Source: DAIODI01 sp046349255
GTDB lineage: Bacteria; Pseudomonadota; Alphaproteobacteria; Rhizobiales; Aestuariivirgaceae
Assembly (NCBI GenBank): GCA_046349255.1
Contig: JAXMCR010000002.1
Span: 372,001 to 436,000, forward strand
Direction of reading: 5' to 3'
Length of the DNA: 64,000 bases
Each line of letters starts with the position of its first letter. The stretch's first letter is position 1. Made by a program: the position numbers and the translations under genes. Below are positions 10,718 through 18,733 of the stretch, piece by piece. The notes beneath the pieces are model-generated. The model was not told the origin of the DNA. It made no database searches and worked only from the letters and a program-made list of their open reading frames with translations.

Positions 10718-11560
10718 TCACGGCTGCGGGGGCGTTGCAGCGGCGGCGCCCGGGCGGCGGGCGTTCAGGCGGTCTGCATGATACGCCTGCGCCTCGGCGA
10801 GTGTCACGGCGCCATCCTTGTCCGTGTCGACCTTGGCGAAGAGTTCGGCGAGGACTGCGTCCACCTCGCTCACGTCCATCACGCCGTCGTTGTCGCGATC
10901 GAGACGCGCGACGAGGCGCACCTTGCGGCGTTCGAGCGACTGGGTGAAGCGCGCCCGGATCTCCTCGACCGTAACCTTGCCGTCACCGTTCTGGTCGAGC
11001 CGCAGGAAGCGGGCTTCGACGCGCGGCTTGAGCTCGTCCAGCGTCAGCTTGCCGTCGCCGTTGGCGTCCATCCGCTTGAAGATCACGTCGCTGCGCGGCA
11101 CGAACGTGAGCGCGGGTTGAAGCCGCGCCCGGCGGGACTCGGCCGCCTTCACCTTGACGAACGCCTGCGCCTCCTCGAGCGTGACGCCGCCGTCCTTGTT
11201 GGCATCGGCGCCCGCAAAGCCGTCGCTCAGGACGGCGTCAACCTCGGTCACCTCGATCACGCCACTCTTGTCCCGGTCGACCTGCGCCACAAGGCGCGCG
11301 AGCCGCCGCTCCATCTGCGCCTTGAAGGCTGCATCGACCTCATCGGGAGTCACCTTGCCGTCGTTGTTGGCATCGAGCCGCAGGAAGCGCTTCTCGGCCC
11401 TGGGCTTCAGCTCTTCGATCGTGAGCTTGCCGTCACCGTTGCTGTCGAGCCGCTGGAACACGCGTTCGCTCCACGGCAGGGTTGGCTGATATGCCTGCGC
11501 CGCGGTCGCTCCGAGCATCATTCCGGCCAGCAAAACCGCGGGTTTCATGCAACTGCGCAT
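10718..11560 (-). CDS. Exported calcium-binding protein with eight EF-hand loops
   Basis: The protein has 280 aa from the ATG at 11560 (GGGAGA just upstream), with a signal peptide ending near AAQA. Eight consecutive EF-hand loops can be read: DSNGDGKLTIEEL, DANNDGKVTPDEV, DRDKSGVIEVTEV, DANKDGGVTLEEA, DANGDGKLTLDEL, DQNGDGKVTVEEI, DRDNDGVMDVSEV and DTDKDGAVTLAEA. Loops 1-4 and 5-8 line up as a duplicated four-hand unit. Nearly every loop has D, D/N, D/S, G and E at the calcium-ligand positions, so it should bind Ca2+ in the periplasm. It stands directly before the ECF sigma factor gene and may act as a buffer or sensor in that pathway (inference). Confidence 0.85.
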   Translation of the reverse strand: MRSCMKPAVLLAGMMLGATAAQAYQPTLPWSERVFQRLDSNGDGKLTIEELKPRAEKRFLRLDANNDGKVTPDEVDAAFKAQMERRLARLVAQVDRDKSGVIEVTEVDAVLSDGFAGADANKDGGVTLEEAQAFVKVKAAESRRARLQPALTFVPRSDVIFKRMDANGDGKLTLDELKPRVEARFLRLDQNGDGKVTVEEIRARFTQSLERRKVRLVARLDRDNDGVMDVSEVDAVLAELFAKVDTDKDGAVTLAEAQAYHADRLNARRPGAAAATPPQP

Positions 11561-11656
11561 CGTCTCGTCTCCCTGTGGCAAGCGGCCCGAGAGGCCGCCG
11601 ATACAGGGAAGACGGAACAAGGTGGTCGATTCCGTCGCTCCTCAAGGAAAAGATTT

Positions 11657-14602
11657 TCAGAGGAGGCCGATCAACCGGTCGAAGTGCGCAGCGACCTTCT
11701 CCTGGGTCTCCGCGACGAGCGCCTCGGCGGTGGCGAAATCCGGCGTCGCAGCCGCCTGCGCCACCAGCCGGCGCAGGCCCTCCGGCGCGTTCTGCGGCAC
11801 GAACGCCTCGTCGATCGCGAGGCGCAGGACCTGCGTCAGGCGCTGGTAGAGCGTCGCCGCCTCGCGCAACGCGTCGTGATCGTAGCGGTCGAGCACGCCC
11901 GCATCGCGAAGCCGGGTCAGCGCGCCGACGGTGTTGCGGTCGAGCACCGTCGGGTCTCGTGCTGCGTTGAGGATCTGGAGTCCTTGGGCGATGAACTCCA
12001 CCTCGACGAGGCCGCCGCGGGCCTGCTTCAGGTCCCACATGCCCCGCGTGCCGAGTTCCGACACCATCAGCCGGCGCATGCCGACGATGTCCTCTCGCGT
12101 CGCGCGATCGTCACGGGATGCGACGAGGGCGGCACGGATCGCGGCTTCCGTATCCTGCATCAGGCTTCGGTCGCCGGCGACGGGGCGGGCGCGGGTCAGC
12201 GCCATCTTCTCCCACGTCCAGGCCGAGCCCTGGTGATAACTGCGGAAGCTTTCGATGTGCGTCGCCACAGGCCCCTTGTTTCCCGAGGGACGCAGCCGCA
12301 TGTCGACCGGGTAGAGTACGCCCTCCGCCGTGCCGGAGGCGAGCGCGGTGATCAAATGCTGCGTCAGGCGCGTGAAGTACTGGTTGACGCTGAGCGGGCG
12401 CGGTCCGTCGGAATAATCGGCGCCGGCCGGATGGTCGTAGATCAGCATCAGGTCGAGATCGGAGGTGGCGGTCATCTCGCGCCCGCCGAGCTTCCCCATG
12501 GCGACGACGGCGATGCGCGCGCCGACGATCGTGCCGTGCCGGCGCAGCATGTCGTTGCGAACCGCCTGCAGCATCTGCTCGACCATGACGTCGGCGATGG
12601 AGGAGTACGCCTCGCCCGCGTCCGCCGCGGAGACCGTCTCGGCAAGAATGCGCACGCCCACGCGGAACATCTGCTCCTTGGCGATGATGCGGGACCGATC
12701 CATCATCTCCTCGAGCGTCATCTCCCCACCGCGCGAGGCGACGTCGGCGAGGTGCACCATCTCCTCGCGCGAAGGCATCCGGTCGAAGAAGCCCGGGTCG
12801 AGCACCGCGTCGAGCACCTTCGGCCGGGTCGAGAGCTCGGTCGCAAGCCGCGGTGTCGACCCCAGGATGACGGCGATCAGGCCGAGAAGCTTCGGGTTCG
12901 ACTTGAGCAGCGAGAACAGCTGCACACCCGTCGGCAGCCGCCCGAGGAACCGGTCGAACGAGACGAACGCCTGGTCGGGGTCGGCCGTCTCGGCCAGCGT
13001 CGCGAGCAGCGCCGGCATCAGTTCCGTCAGCAGTTCGCGGGCGCGCGAGGAGCGCGTCGCGGCGTAGCGCCCGAAATGCCAGCCGCGCACGGTTGCCGAG
13101 ACTTCCGAGGCGCGGCGGAAGCCCATCCGCTCGAGCGTCACGATCGTTTCGGGATCATCCTCCCCGCCGGTGAACACGAGGCTCCCGCCGGTGGCGGAGA
13201 GCGCATCGGCGTTCTCGAACAGCGCCGCGTAGTGACCCTGCACGGTCGCGAACGTCGTGGTCAGCGCGTCCGCGAGTTCGGCCGGGTCGGCGTAGCCGCA
13301 GAAGCGGGCGAAGCGGTCGAATTCCTCCTGCGTGTCGGGCAGCGTCTGCGTCTGCTCGTCGTTCACCATCTGCAGTCGATGCTCGATGGTGCGCAGAAAG
13401 CGGTAGGCGGTCTTGAGCTCTTCCTCGGCCTTCGCCGTGATCCAGTTCGCGGCGGCGAGTTCACTCAGCATGCCGAGCGTGCGGCGACCGCGGAGCTCCG
13501 GGTTCCGCCCGCCCGCGATCAGCTGCTGGGTCTGCACGAAGAACTCGATCTCGCGGATACCGCCGCGACCGAGCTTGATGTTGTGGCCGATGACGGCGAT
13601 CGAGCCGTGCCCCTTCACGGCATGGATCTGCCGCTTCAGCGACTGCACGTCGGCGATCGCCGCGAAGTCGAGATACTTGCGCCACACGTAGGGCTTTAGC
13701 CGCGCCAGGAACTCGCGGCCCTGCTCGAGGTCACCTGCAACCGGGCGCGCCTTGATCATCGCGGCGCGCTCCCAGTTCTGGCCCATGCTCTCGTAGTAGT
13801 TCGAGGCGGCTTCGACATTGATCGCCACCTGCGTCGCGCGCGGGTCCGGGCGCAGGCGCAGATCGACGCGGAAGGCATAGCCGTCCGGCGTGATGTCCTG
13901 CAGCAGCGCCGCCAGCCGCTTCGTCAGCCGCACGTAGAACTTCTGCGGCTCGACGGACGGATCGAGCGGAGCGATGTCGGGATCGAACAGCACGATGAGG
14001 TCGATGTCGCTCGAGAAGTTGAGCTCCCTGGCGCCGAGCTTGCCCATGCCGAGGATGATCCAGCCCTGGTCGGTGCCGGCATACTCGGGATCGATGCGGG
14101 TGAGCTTGCCCTGCCGATACGCGTCGTGGAGGAGGAAGCCTGCGGCGGCGGAAATGCAGGCGTCGGCGAGCGTGGTGAGGGCGCCCGTCACCTCGTCGCA
14201 GGACCATACGCCGCCGATGTCGGCGAGCGCGATCAGGAGCGCCATGTCGGAACGGGTGCGCCGGAGTGCGGCCGCCATCTCGTCTTCGTCGGTGATCAGG
14301 CAGGCGTCGGTGGCAAGTTGCCGGACGGTCGCGTCGAGAACTGCTTCAGGCGTCTCGGAGAGAGAGCGGACGAGCGTTTCGGGCGAGCGCCTGACCAGCG
14401 CGGACAGGAACGGCGATCCGGCCCCGACGATCGCCAGGAGGTCGCGCGCGGGAGCATGCGCCGCGGCGATTTCCTCCAGGCGCCGGCGCGCTTCCGGTTC
14501 GAGCGGCTCGAAAAACGCCGGCAGGGCCGACGGGTCGGCGCTCGCGATCGGCTTCAGCCGCGCGAGCAGGCTGTCGTCGACCGCCCTCTCCTGGATGTTC
14601 AT
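11657..14602 (-). CDS. glnE: Bifunctional glutamine synthetase adenylyltransferase/deadenylase
   Basis: The protein has 981 aa and two nucleotidyltransferase domains. The N-terminal deadenylase carries the metal motif SSDIDLIVLFD; the C-terminal adenylylase carries ATSDLDLMLIYD; each is followed by a helical GlnD_UR/GlnE domain. It attaches AMP to, or removes it from, glutamine synthetase in response to PII and glutamine. Its ATG overlaps the kinase stop by 4 nt, so it is the last gene of the degP-regulator-kinase-glnE run, an order I associate with Hyphomicrobiales. Translational coupling of nitrogen control to an envelope two-component system is conserved in position, though no functional link is proven. 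Confidence 0.95.
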   Translation of the reverse strand: MNIQERAVDDSLLARLKPIASADPSALPAFFEPLEPEARRRLEEIAAAHAPARDLLAIVGAGSPFLSALVRRSPETLVRSLSETPEAVLDATVRQLATDACLITDEDEMAAALRRTRSDMALLIALADIGGVWSCDEVTGALTTLADACISAAAGFLLHDAYRQGKLTRIDPEYAGTDQGWIILGMGKLGARELNFSSDIDLIVLFDPDIAPLDPSVEPQKFYVRLTKRLAALLQDITPDGYAFRVDLRLRPDPRATQVAINVEAASNYYESMGQNWERAAMIKARPVAGDLEQGREFLARLKPYVWRKYLDFAAIADVQSLKRQIHAVKGHGSIAVIGHNIKLGRGGIREIEFFVQTQQLIAGGRNPELRGRRTLGMLSELAAANWITAKAEEELKTAYRFLRTIEHRLQMVNDEQTQTLPDTQEEFDRFARFCGYADPAELADALTTTFATVQGHYAALFENADALSATGGSLVFTGGEDDPETIVTLERMGFRRASEVSATVRGWHFGRYAATRSSRARELLTELMPALLATLAETADPDQAFVSFDRFLGRLPTGVQLFSLLKSNPKLLGLIAVILGSTPRLATELSTRPKVLDAVLDPGFFDRMPSREEMVHLADVASRGGEMTLEEMMDRSRIIAKEQMFRVGVRILAETVSAADAGEAYSSIADVMVEQMLQAVRNDMLRRHGTIVGARIAVVAMGKLGGREMTATSDLDLMLIYDHPAGADYSDGPRPLSVNQYFTRLTQHLITALASGTAEGVLYPVDMRLRPSGNKGPVATHIESFRSYHQGSAWTWEKMALTRARPVAGDRSLMQDTEAAIRAALVASRDDRATREDIVGMRRLMVSELGTRGMWDLKQARGGLVEVEFIAQGLQILNAARDPTVLDRNTVGALTRLRDAGVLDRYDHDALREAATLYQRLTQVLRLAIDEAFVPQNAPEGLRRLVAQAAATPDFATAEALVAETQEKVAAHFDRLIGLL

Positions 14603-16011
14603 TCCGCGGCCTTGGCCGTGACCTGTGTTGCGATGGCCGGGAGCACCAGCTTGACGCGGAGCCCCGGCTGGTTGTCCTCCAGCACGAGGTCGCCATTGTG
14701 AAGCCGCGCCACGGAGGCCGCAAGCGCCAGCCCGAGGCCGCTGCCCGGCAGCGTCCGGCTTTCGTCGAGCCGGACGAACCGCTCCTTCACGCGTTCGCGG
14801 TCGGCGGGGGGAATCCCCGCGCCATGGTCGGCCACTTCGACGATCACGTCGTTGCCGCTGCGCCGCGCCGAGAGGGTGACGTCCGCCTCCCCCGTCGCAG
14901 GGTCGGCGCCGTACTTGAGGGCGTTGTCGAGGAGGTTCGTCAGCACCTGGGCGATGAGCTGGCGGTCGGCGAGCACCATCGCGTCACCGCCATCGGCATC
15001 GACCGTAAGCCTGCCGCCCGCATCCTCGAACGTCGGCTCGTAGAGTTCGGCCATGTCGCGCACGAGGCCGTTCATCTCCATCGGCGCGATGCCCTCGCGC
15101 GCCTGGCCGGCCTCGGCGCGGGCGATCGACAGCAGCGCGTTGAACACCTGGAGCAACCGGTCGGTCTCGCCGATGATCTGCTCGAGCGCTTCCTTGCGGC
15201 GGCCCGTCGACTGCGAACGCAGCGCGTCCTCGGCGGAGGCCTTGATGCGGGTGAGCGGGGTCTTCAGGTCGTGGGCGACGTTGCTCGAGACTTCGCGCAT
15301 GCCGGCCATCAGGCGCTCGATCTGCTCGAGCATGCGGTTGAGGTTACCCGACAGCCGGTCGATCTCGTCGCCGGTTCCCGTCACCGGCATGCGCTGAGAC
15401 AGGTCGCCGGCCATGATCGAGCGCGTCGCGTCGTTGATCTTGTCGATGCGGCTCAGGAAGTTGCGGCTCATCACAAGGCCGCCGATCAGGCCGAGCGCCA
15501 GCGCAAGTCCGAGCCCCCAGATGGTCGATGCGCGGACGATCTCGTCGAAGCGGCTGCGCTCCTCGATGTCGCGCCCGACGACGAGCTTGTAACCGCCCTC
15601 GAGTTCGAAGGCATAACCCTTGGCGAGGTGGCGTTCGAGACCACTTGAGCCCTGCTTGGCGAACGCAAAGGAGATCGGCCCCGGCTTCCCCGCCGCCTCG
15701 ACCGGCAGCCCCGGCAGGTTGCCGGCGAGCCTGCGCCCCATCGGGCTCGTGAAGATGTAGATCGACTGGCTGTCGTCCTCGCTGCGGCGGGCGACGGTGT
15801 TGAGCAGGCCCTCGAAGCCCGAGTTGCGATAGGTGTCGACGAGCGTCTGCACGTCGGCTGCGATCGCGTTGTCGATCTGCGTGTCGAGGAGCTTCGCCGT
15901 GTTCCAGTAGACGTAGCCCAGAACCGCGACGACGGAGAACGCGAACAGCGCGAGGTAGATCGCGACGAGGCGAAACGTCGAGGACCGGATCAGCGCAAGG
16001 CTAGGCCGCAC
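14599..16011 (-). CDS. HAMP-domain sensor histidine kinase
   Basis: The protein has 470 aa from a GTG at 16011, which overlaps the regulator stop; an ATG 48 nt further upstream is in frame but less likely. It has transmembrane helix 1 (~residues 12-34), a ~125-residue periplasmic loop, transmembrane helix 2 (IWGLGLALALGLIGGLVM), HAMP (IMAGDLSQRMPV), HisKA with the phospho-acceptor His in SNVAHDLKTPLTR, and a HATPase with ADHGAGIP and GSGLGLALAASVARLH. It pairs with the overlapping OmpR-type regulator. The neighbouring degP suggests envelope or protein-folding stress as the stimulus; this is inferred from context. Confidence 0.9.
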   Translation of the reverse strand: MRPSLALIRSSTFRLVAIYLALFAFSVVAVLGYVYWNTAKLLDTQIDNAIAADVQTLVDTYRNSGFEGLLNTVARRSEDDSQSIYIFTSPMGRRLAGNLPGLPVEAAGKPGPISFAFAKQGSSGLERHLAKGYAFELEGGYKLVVGRDIEERSRFDEIVRASTIWGLGLALALGLIGGLVMSRNFLSRIDKINDATRSIMAGDLSQRMPVTGTGDEIDRLSGNLNRMLEQIERLMAGMREVSSNVAHDLKTPLTRIKASAEDALRSQSTGRRKEALEQIIGETDRLLQVFNALLSIARAEAGQAREGIAPMEMNGLVRDMAELYEPTFEDAGGRLTVDADGGDAMVLADRQLIAQVLTNLLDNALKYGADPATGEADVTLSARRSGNDVIVEVADHGAGIPPADRERVKERFVRLDESRTLPGSGLGLALAASVARLHNGDLVLEDNQPGLRVKLVLPAIATQVTAKAAE

Positions 16012-16675
16012 GGATCGAGTATCCCGCCCCCCGCACGGTGTGGAGGAGCGGCTGGCCAAACCCCTTGTCGATCTTCGAGCGCAGGCGCGAGATGTGCACG
16101 TCGATCACGTTCGTCTGCGGATCGAAATGATAGTCCCACACGTTCTCGAGCAGCATCGTGCGGGTGACGACGCTTCCGGCGTTGCGCATCAGGTACTCGA
16201 GCAGCTTGAACTCGCGCGGCTGGAGTAGGATCGCCTTGCCGCCGCGCTGCGCGGTGCGGGCGAGGAGATCAATCTCCAGGTCGGCGACCTTCAGCTTCGT
16301 CTGCAGCGGCTCGCCGGCGCGGCGGCGCACGAGCGTCTCGATGCGGGCGAGGAGTTCGGAGAACGCGTAGGGCTTGGCGAGGTAGTCGTCGCCGCCGGCG
16401 CGCAGGCCCTTCACCTTCTCGTCGACGTCGCCGAGCGCGGAGAGGATCAGGACCGGCGCCGTGATGCCTTCCTTGCGCAGGACGCGGATCGCCTCGAGGC
16501 CGTCCATCTTCGGCAGCATCCGGTCCATCACGATCACGTCGTGGACGCGCTCACGGGCGAGGTTGAGGCCCGCCTCGCCGTCGCCGGCCAGGTCGGCGAC
16601 GTGGCCGGCCTCCTTGAGGCCCTTGATCAGCCAGGACGCCGCTTCGCGGTCGTCCTCCACGACGAGGATGCGCAT
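16001..16675 (-). CDS. OmpR-family response regulator
   Basis: The protein has 224 aa from the ATG at 16675 that opens MRILVVEDD. The receiver has the phospho-acceptor D51 in VIVMDRMLP, and the winged-helix DNA-binding domain (~125-224) ends in RLRSKIDKGF and RGAGYSIRAA. The gene starts 19 nt after the degP stop and overlaps the kinase gene, so degP, regulator and kinase form one unit. Candidate target: the GTAAG direct repeats in front of degP at 18209-18241. Confidence 0.92.
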   Translation of the reverse strand: MRILVVEDDREAASWLIKGLKEAGHVADLAGDGEAGLNLARERVHDVIVMDRMLPKMDGLEAIRVLRKEGITAPVLILSALGDVDEKVKGLRAGGDDYLAKPYAFSELLARIETLVRRRAGEPLQTKLKVADLEIDLLARTAQRGGKAILLQPREFKLLEYLMRNAGSVVTRTMLLENVWDYHFDPQTNVIDVHISRLRSKIDKGFGQPLLHTVRGAGYSIRAA

Positions 16676-16694
16676 CGGGCGGACGGCTTCCGGA

Positions 16695-18173
16695 TCAGCC
16701 TGCAGGGATGGCGACGAACCGCTGGCGGTCGCCACTGCGGACAAGGCATAGGACGTTCTTCTGGCCATTCTTCACCGCCTGTTCAATCGCCGCCGAAAGC
16801 GCGGCCGGGTCATCGACGCTGACGCCGGAGACCTGGAGGATGATGTCGCCCGCGTTGAGGCCCTTCTGCTGGGCCGGGCTGTCGGGCTCGACGCCCGAGA
16901 CGAGCACGCCCTGCCCGTCGGGCGCCGGCTCGAGCACGAGGCCGAGCTTGTTGGCGGCGGGCTTCGCCTTCTGTTCGAGCTGCTTCGATACTGCCGCGAG
17001 TTCCTTGTCGCCGGGCATCTTGCCGATCGCGACCGACACCGTCTCGCGCTTGCCGTCGCGGAGGATCGCCAGCGTGGCCGACTGGCCGGGCTCGAGGCGT
17101 GCCACCTTCTTCGACAGGTCGGAAGGATCCTTCACGGCCTCCCCGTTCAGTTCGAGAATGGCATCGCCCGTCTTGAGGCCCGCCTTGAGCGCCGGGGAGT
17201 TCGGCGTGACGTCGGCGACGAGCGCGCCGTTGGTGTCCTTGAGCCCGACGCTGTCGGCGATGTCGTCGGTGATCGACTGGATCTGCACGCCGAGCCAGCC
17301 GCGCGTGACGGTGCCCTTGTCGCGCAGGTCCTCGATCACGTGCACTGCCTCGTAGGCCGGGATCGCGAAGCCGATGCCGACCGAGCCGCCCGACGGCGAG
17401 AAGATCGCCGTGTTGATGCCGACCACTTCGCCGTCGAGGTTGAAGGCCGGGCCGCCCGAGTTGCCCTTGTTGATCGGCGCGTCGATCTGCAGGAAGTCAT
17501 CGTAGGGCCCTGAGCCGATGTTGCGGCCCCGCGCCGAGATGATGCCGGTGGTCACCGTGCCGCCGAGGCCGAACGGGTTGCCGACCGCGATCACCCAGTC
17601 GCCGACCCGCGGCTCCTTCTTGGCGAAGGCGACGGAGGAGAACTTCTCCGGGGAGTCGATCTTCAGGAGCGCGAGGTCCGTCTTCGGATCGGTGCCGACG
17701 ACCTTCGCCTTGTATTCCTTGTCGGTGTTGGTGCGGACCGTGAGCTCGTCGGCGCCCTGGACGACGTGGTTGTTGGTGACCACGTAGCCGTCGGCCGAGA
17801 TGATGAAGCCCGACCCCTGCGCCATGCCGCGGCCGTGCGGCGAGGGCGTGCCCTTCTTGCGCGGGAACTGGTCGAAGAACTGGCGGAACGGGCTATCGGG
17901 CGGCAGGTCCGGCATCGCGAACGGCAGGCCGCCGCCGCTGTCGTCATTGCCGTCGTCGGCAACCGCCGTTCCGAGCTTCGCCTCGACCGACACCACGGCC
18001 GGCATCACCTTCTCGACGAGGTCGCCGAACCCCTGGGCGGGGGCGGCCGAGATGCCCGACTGGGCGAGCGCAGGCGAGGCGCCCTCGAGCGCTCCCAGCG
18101 CTAGGCCGCCGGCGATCGTGGCGGCGGCGAGGATCGAAAGCGAAGTGCGACTATGGCGACGGCGCATGGTCAT
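16695..18173 (-). CDS. degP: DegP/DegQ-type periplasmic serine endoprotease (Do family)
   Basis: The protein has 492 aa. A signal peptide (about residues 1-38, ending ALAQ) directs export. The trypsin-like triad is complete: H136 in VVTNNHVV, D166 in KTDLALL and S239 in GNSGGPAF. Two PDZ domains follow (~280-370 and ~400-490; GVQIQSI and ISG/GVEPDSPAQQKG). It degrades or refolds damaged envelope proteins. The ATG at 18173 has AAGGACAG 5 nt upstream; a second ATG two codons in is an alternative. It heads the unit containing the regulator, kinase and glnE. Confidence 0.93.
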   Translation of the reverse strand: MTMRRRHSRTSLSILAAATIAGGLALGALEGASPALAQSGISAAPAQGFGDLVEKVMPAVVSVEAKLGTAVADDGNDDSGGGLPFAMPDLPPDSPFRQFFDQFPRKKGTPSPHGRGMAQGSGFIISADGYVVTNNHVVQGADELTVRTNTDKEYKAKVVGTDPKTDLALLKIDSPEKFSSVAFAKKEPRVGDWVIAVGNPFGLGGTVTTGIISARGRNIGSGPYDDFLQIDAPINKGNSGGPAFNLDGEVVGINTAIFSPSGGSVGIGFAIPAYEAVHVIEDLRDKGTVTRGWLGVQIQSITDDIADSVGLKDTNGALVADVTPNSPALKAGLKTGDAILELNGEAVKDPSDLSKKVARLEPGQSATLAILRDGKRETVSVAIGKMPGDKELAAVSKQLEQKAKPAANKLGLVLEPAPDGQGVLVSGVEPDSPAQQKGLNAGDIILQVSGVSVDDPAALSAAIEQAVKNGQKNVLCLVRSGDRQRFVAIPAG

Positions 18174-18208
18174 GGCTGTCCTTCAGGGTCCCGCTTGAAG
18201 TGGATTTG

Positions 18209-18241
18209 GCTTACGAGTTCAGAGCTTACGCTCACCTTACC
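18209..18241 (-). promoter_or_regulatory. Three direct repeats of GTAAG ahead of degP (OmpR/CpxR-like box)
   Basis: Read on the minus strand, the 70 nt before degP contain GGTAAGG, CGTAAGC and CGTAAGC, starting 11 and 15 nt apart (plus-strand copies at 18235-18241, 18224-18230 and 18209-18215). The first pair is GTAAG-N6-GTAAG, close to the CpxR box form GTAAA-N4-8-GTAAA that controls degP in enterics. An OmpR-type regulator is encoded directly downstream, so autoregulation is plausible. Confidence 0.5.
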
Positions 18242-18244
18242 GGT

Positions 18245-18733
18245 TCATGAATCCTTGGTAATGTTGACGGCCTGGCTGCCCATCTGGAGCCGCTCGAGCT
18301 CGGCGATCTCGGCCTCCGTCAGCGGCCGCTCGCCCACCGGCGCGGCGGGCTGGCGGCTTCTGAGCGCCATGTAGCCGAGGCCGAGGAGCACGACCGCGAA
18401 GGGCGTTAACCACAGGATCCAGGTTTCCGGCTCGAACCGCGGCTTCAAGAGCACGAACTGGCCGTAGCGGTCGACCAGGTAGTCGGTCACCTGCGTGTCG
18501 GTGTCGCCGGCCTTCAGCCGCTCGCGGATGACGAGGCGGATGTCCTTGGCGAGCGGGGCGTCCGAATCGTCGATCGACTGGTTCTGGCAGACGAGGCAGC
18601 GCATCTGCGCAGAGAGCGCGCGGGCGCGCTGTTCGAGCGCCGGGTCGGGCAAAATCTCGTCCGGCTGCACCGCGAATGCCGGCAGCGGCGCGAACGCGAG
18701 AAGCAGCAGGACGAGCGCGACAAGCCGCTTCAT
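18245..18733 (-). CDS. ccmH: Cytochrome c maturation protein CcmH (CycL)
   Basis: The protein has 162 aa, with a signal peptide ending near AFA, the thioredoxin-type CxxC at C46-L-V-C49 in RCLVCQNQS, a helical periplasmic domain and one transmembrane helix (~106-122). CcmH keeps apocytochrome c cysteines reduced and works with CcmF in heme ligation. The ATG overlaps the ccmF stop by 4 nt. It is the last gene of the ccmIEFH operon. Confidence 0.95.
   Translation of the reverse strand: MKRLVALVLLLLAFAPLPAFAVQPDEILPDPALEQRARALSAQMRCLVCQNQSIDDSDAPLAKDIRLVIRERLKAGDTDTQVTDYLVDRYGQFVLLKPRFEPETWILWLTPFAVVLLGLGYMALRSRQPAAPVGERPLTEAEIAELERLQMGSQAVNITKDS

Noticed and set aside
11582..11598. GCGGCC-N5-GGCCGC hairpin between the EF-hand and glnE genes as a terminator
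   Set aside because: No T-run follows on either strand and it overlaps the EF-hand leader.
11609..11633. GGAATC and CGTCTT elements on the minus strand before the EF-hand gene, resembling an ECF promoter
   Set aside because: The 13-nt gap between hexamers is too short for ECF promoters, which need about 16-17.
10064..13699. A 1211-codon open frame on the plus strand opposite the sigma-factor, EF-hand and glnE genes
   Set aside because: It lies antisense to genes with clear family motifs; such long open shadows are normal in GC-rich DNA, where stop codons are rare, and its protein shows Arg/Ala/Gly-rich shadow composition.
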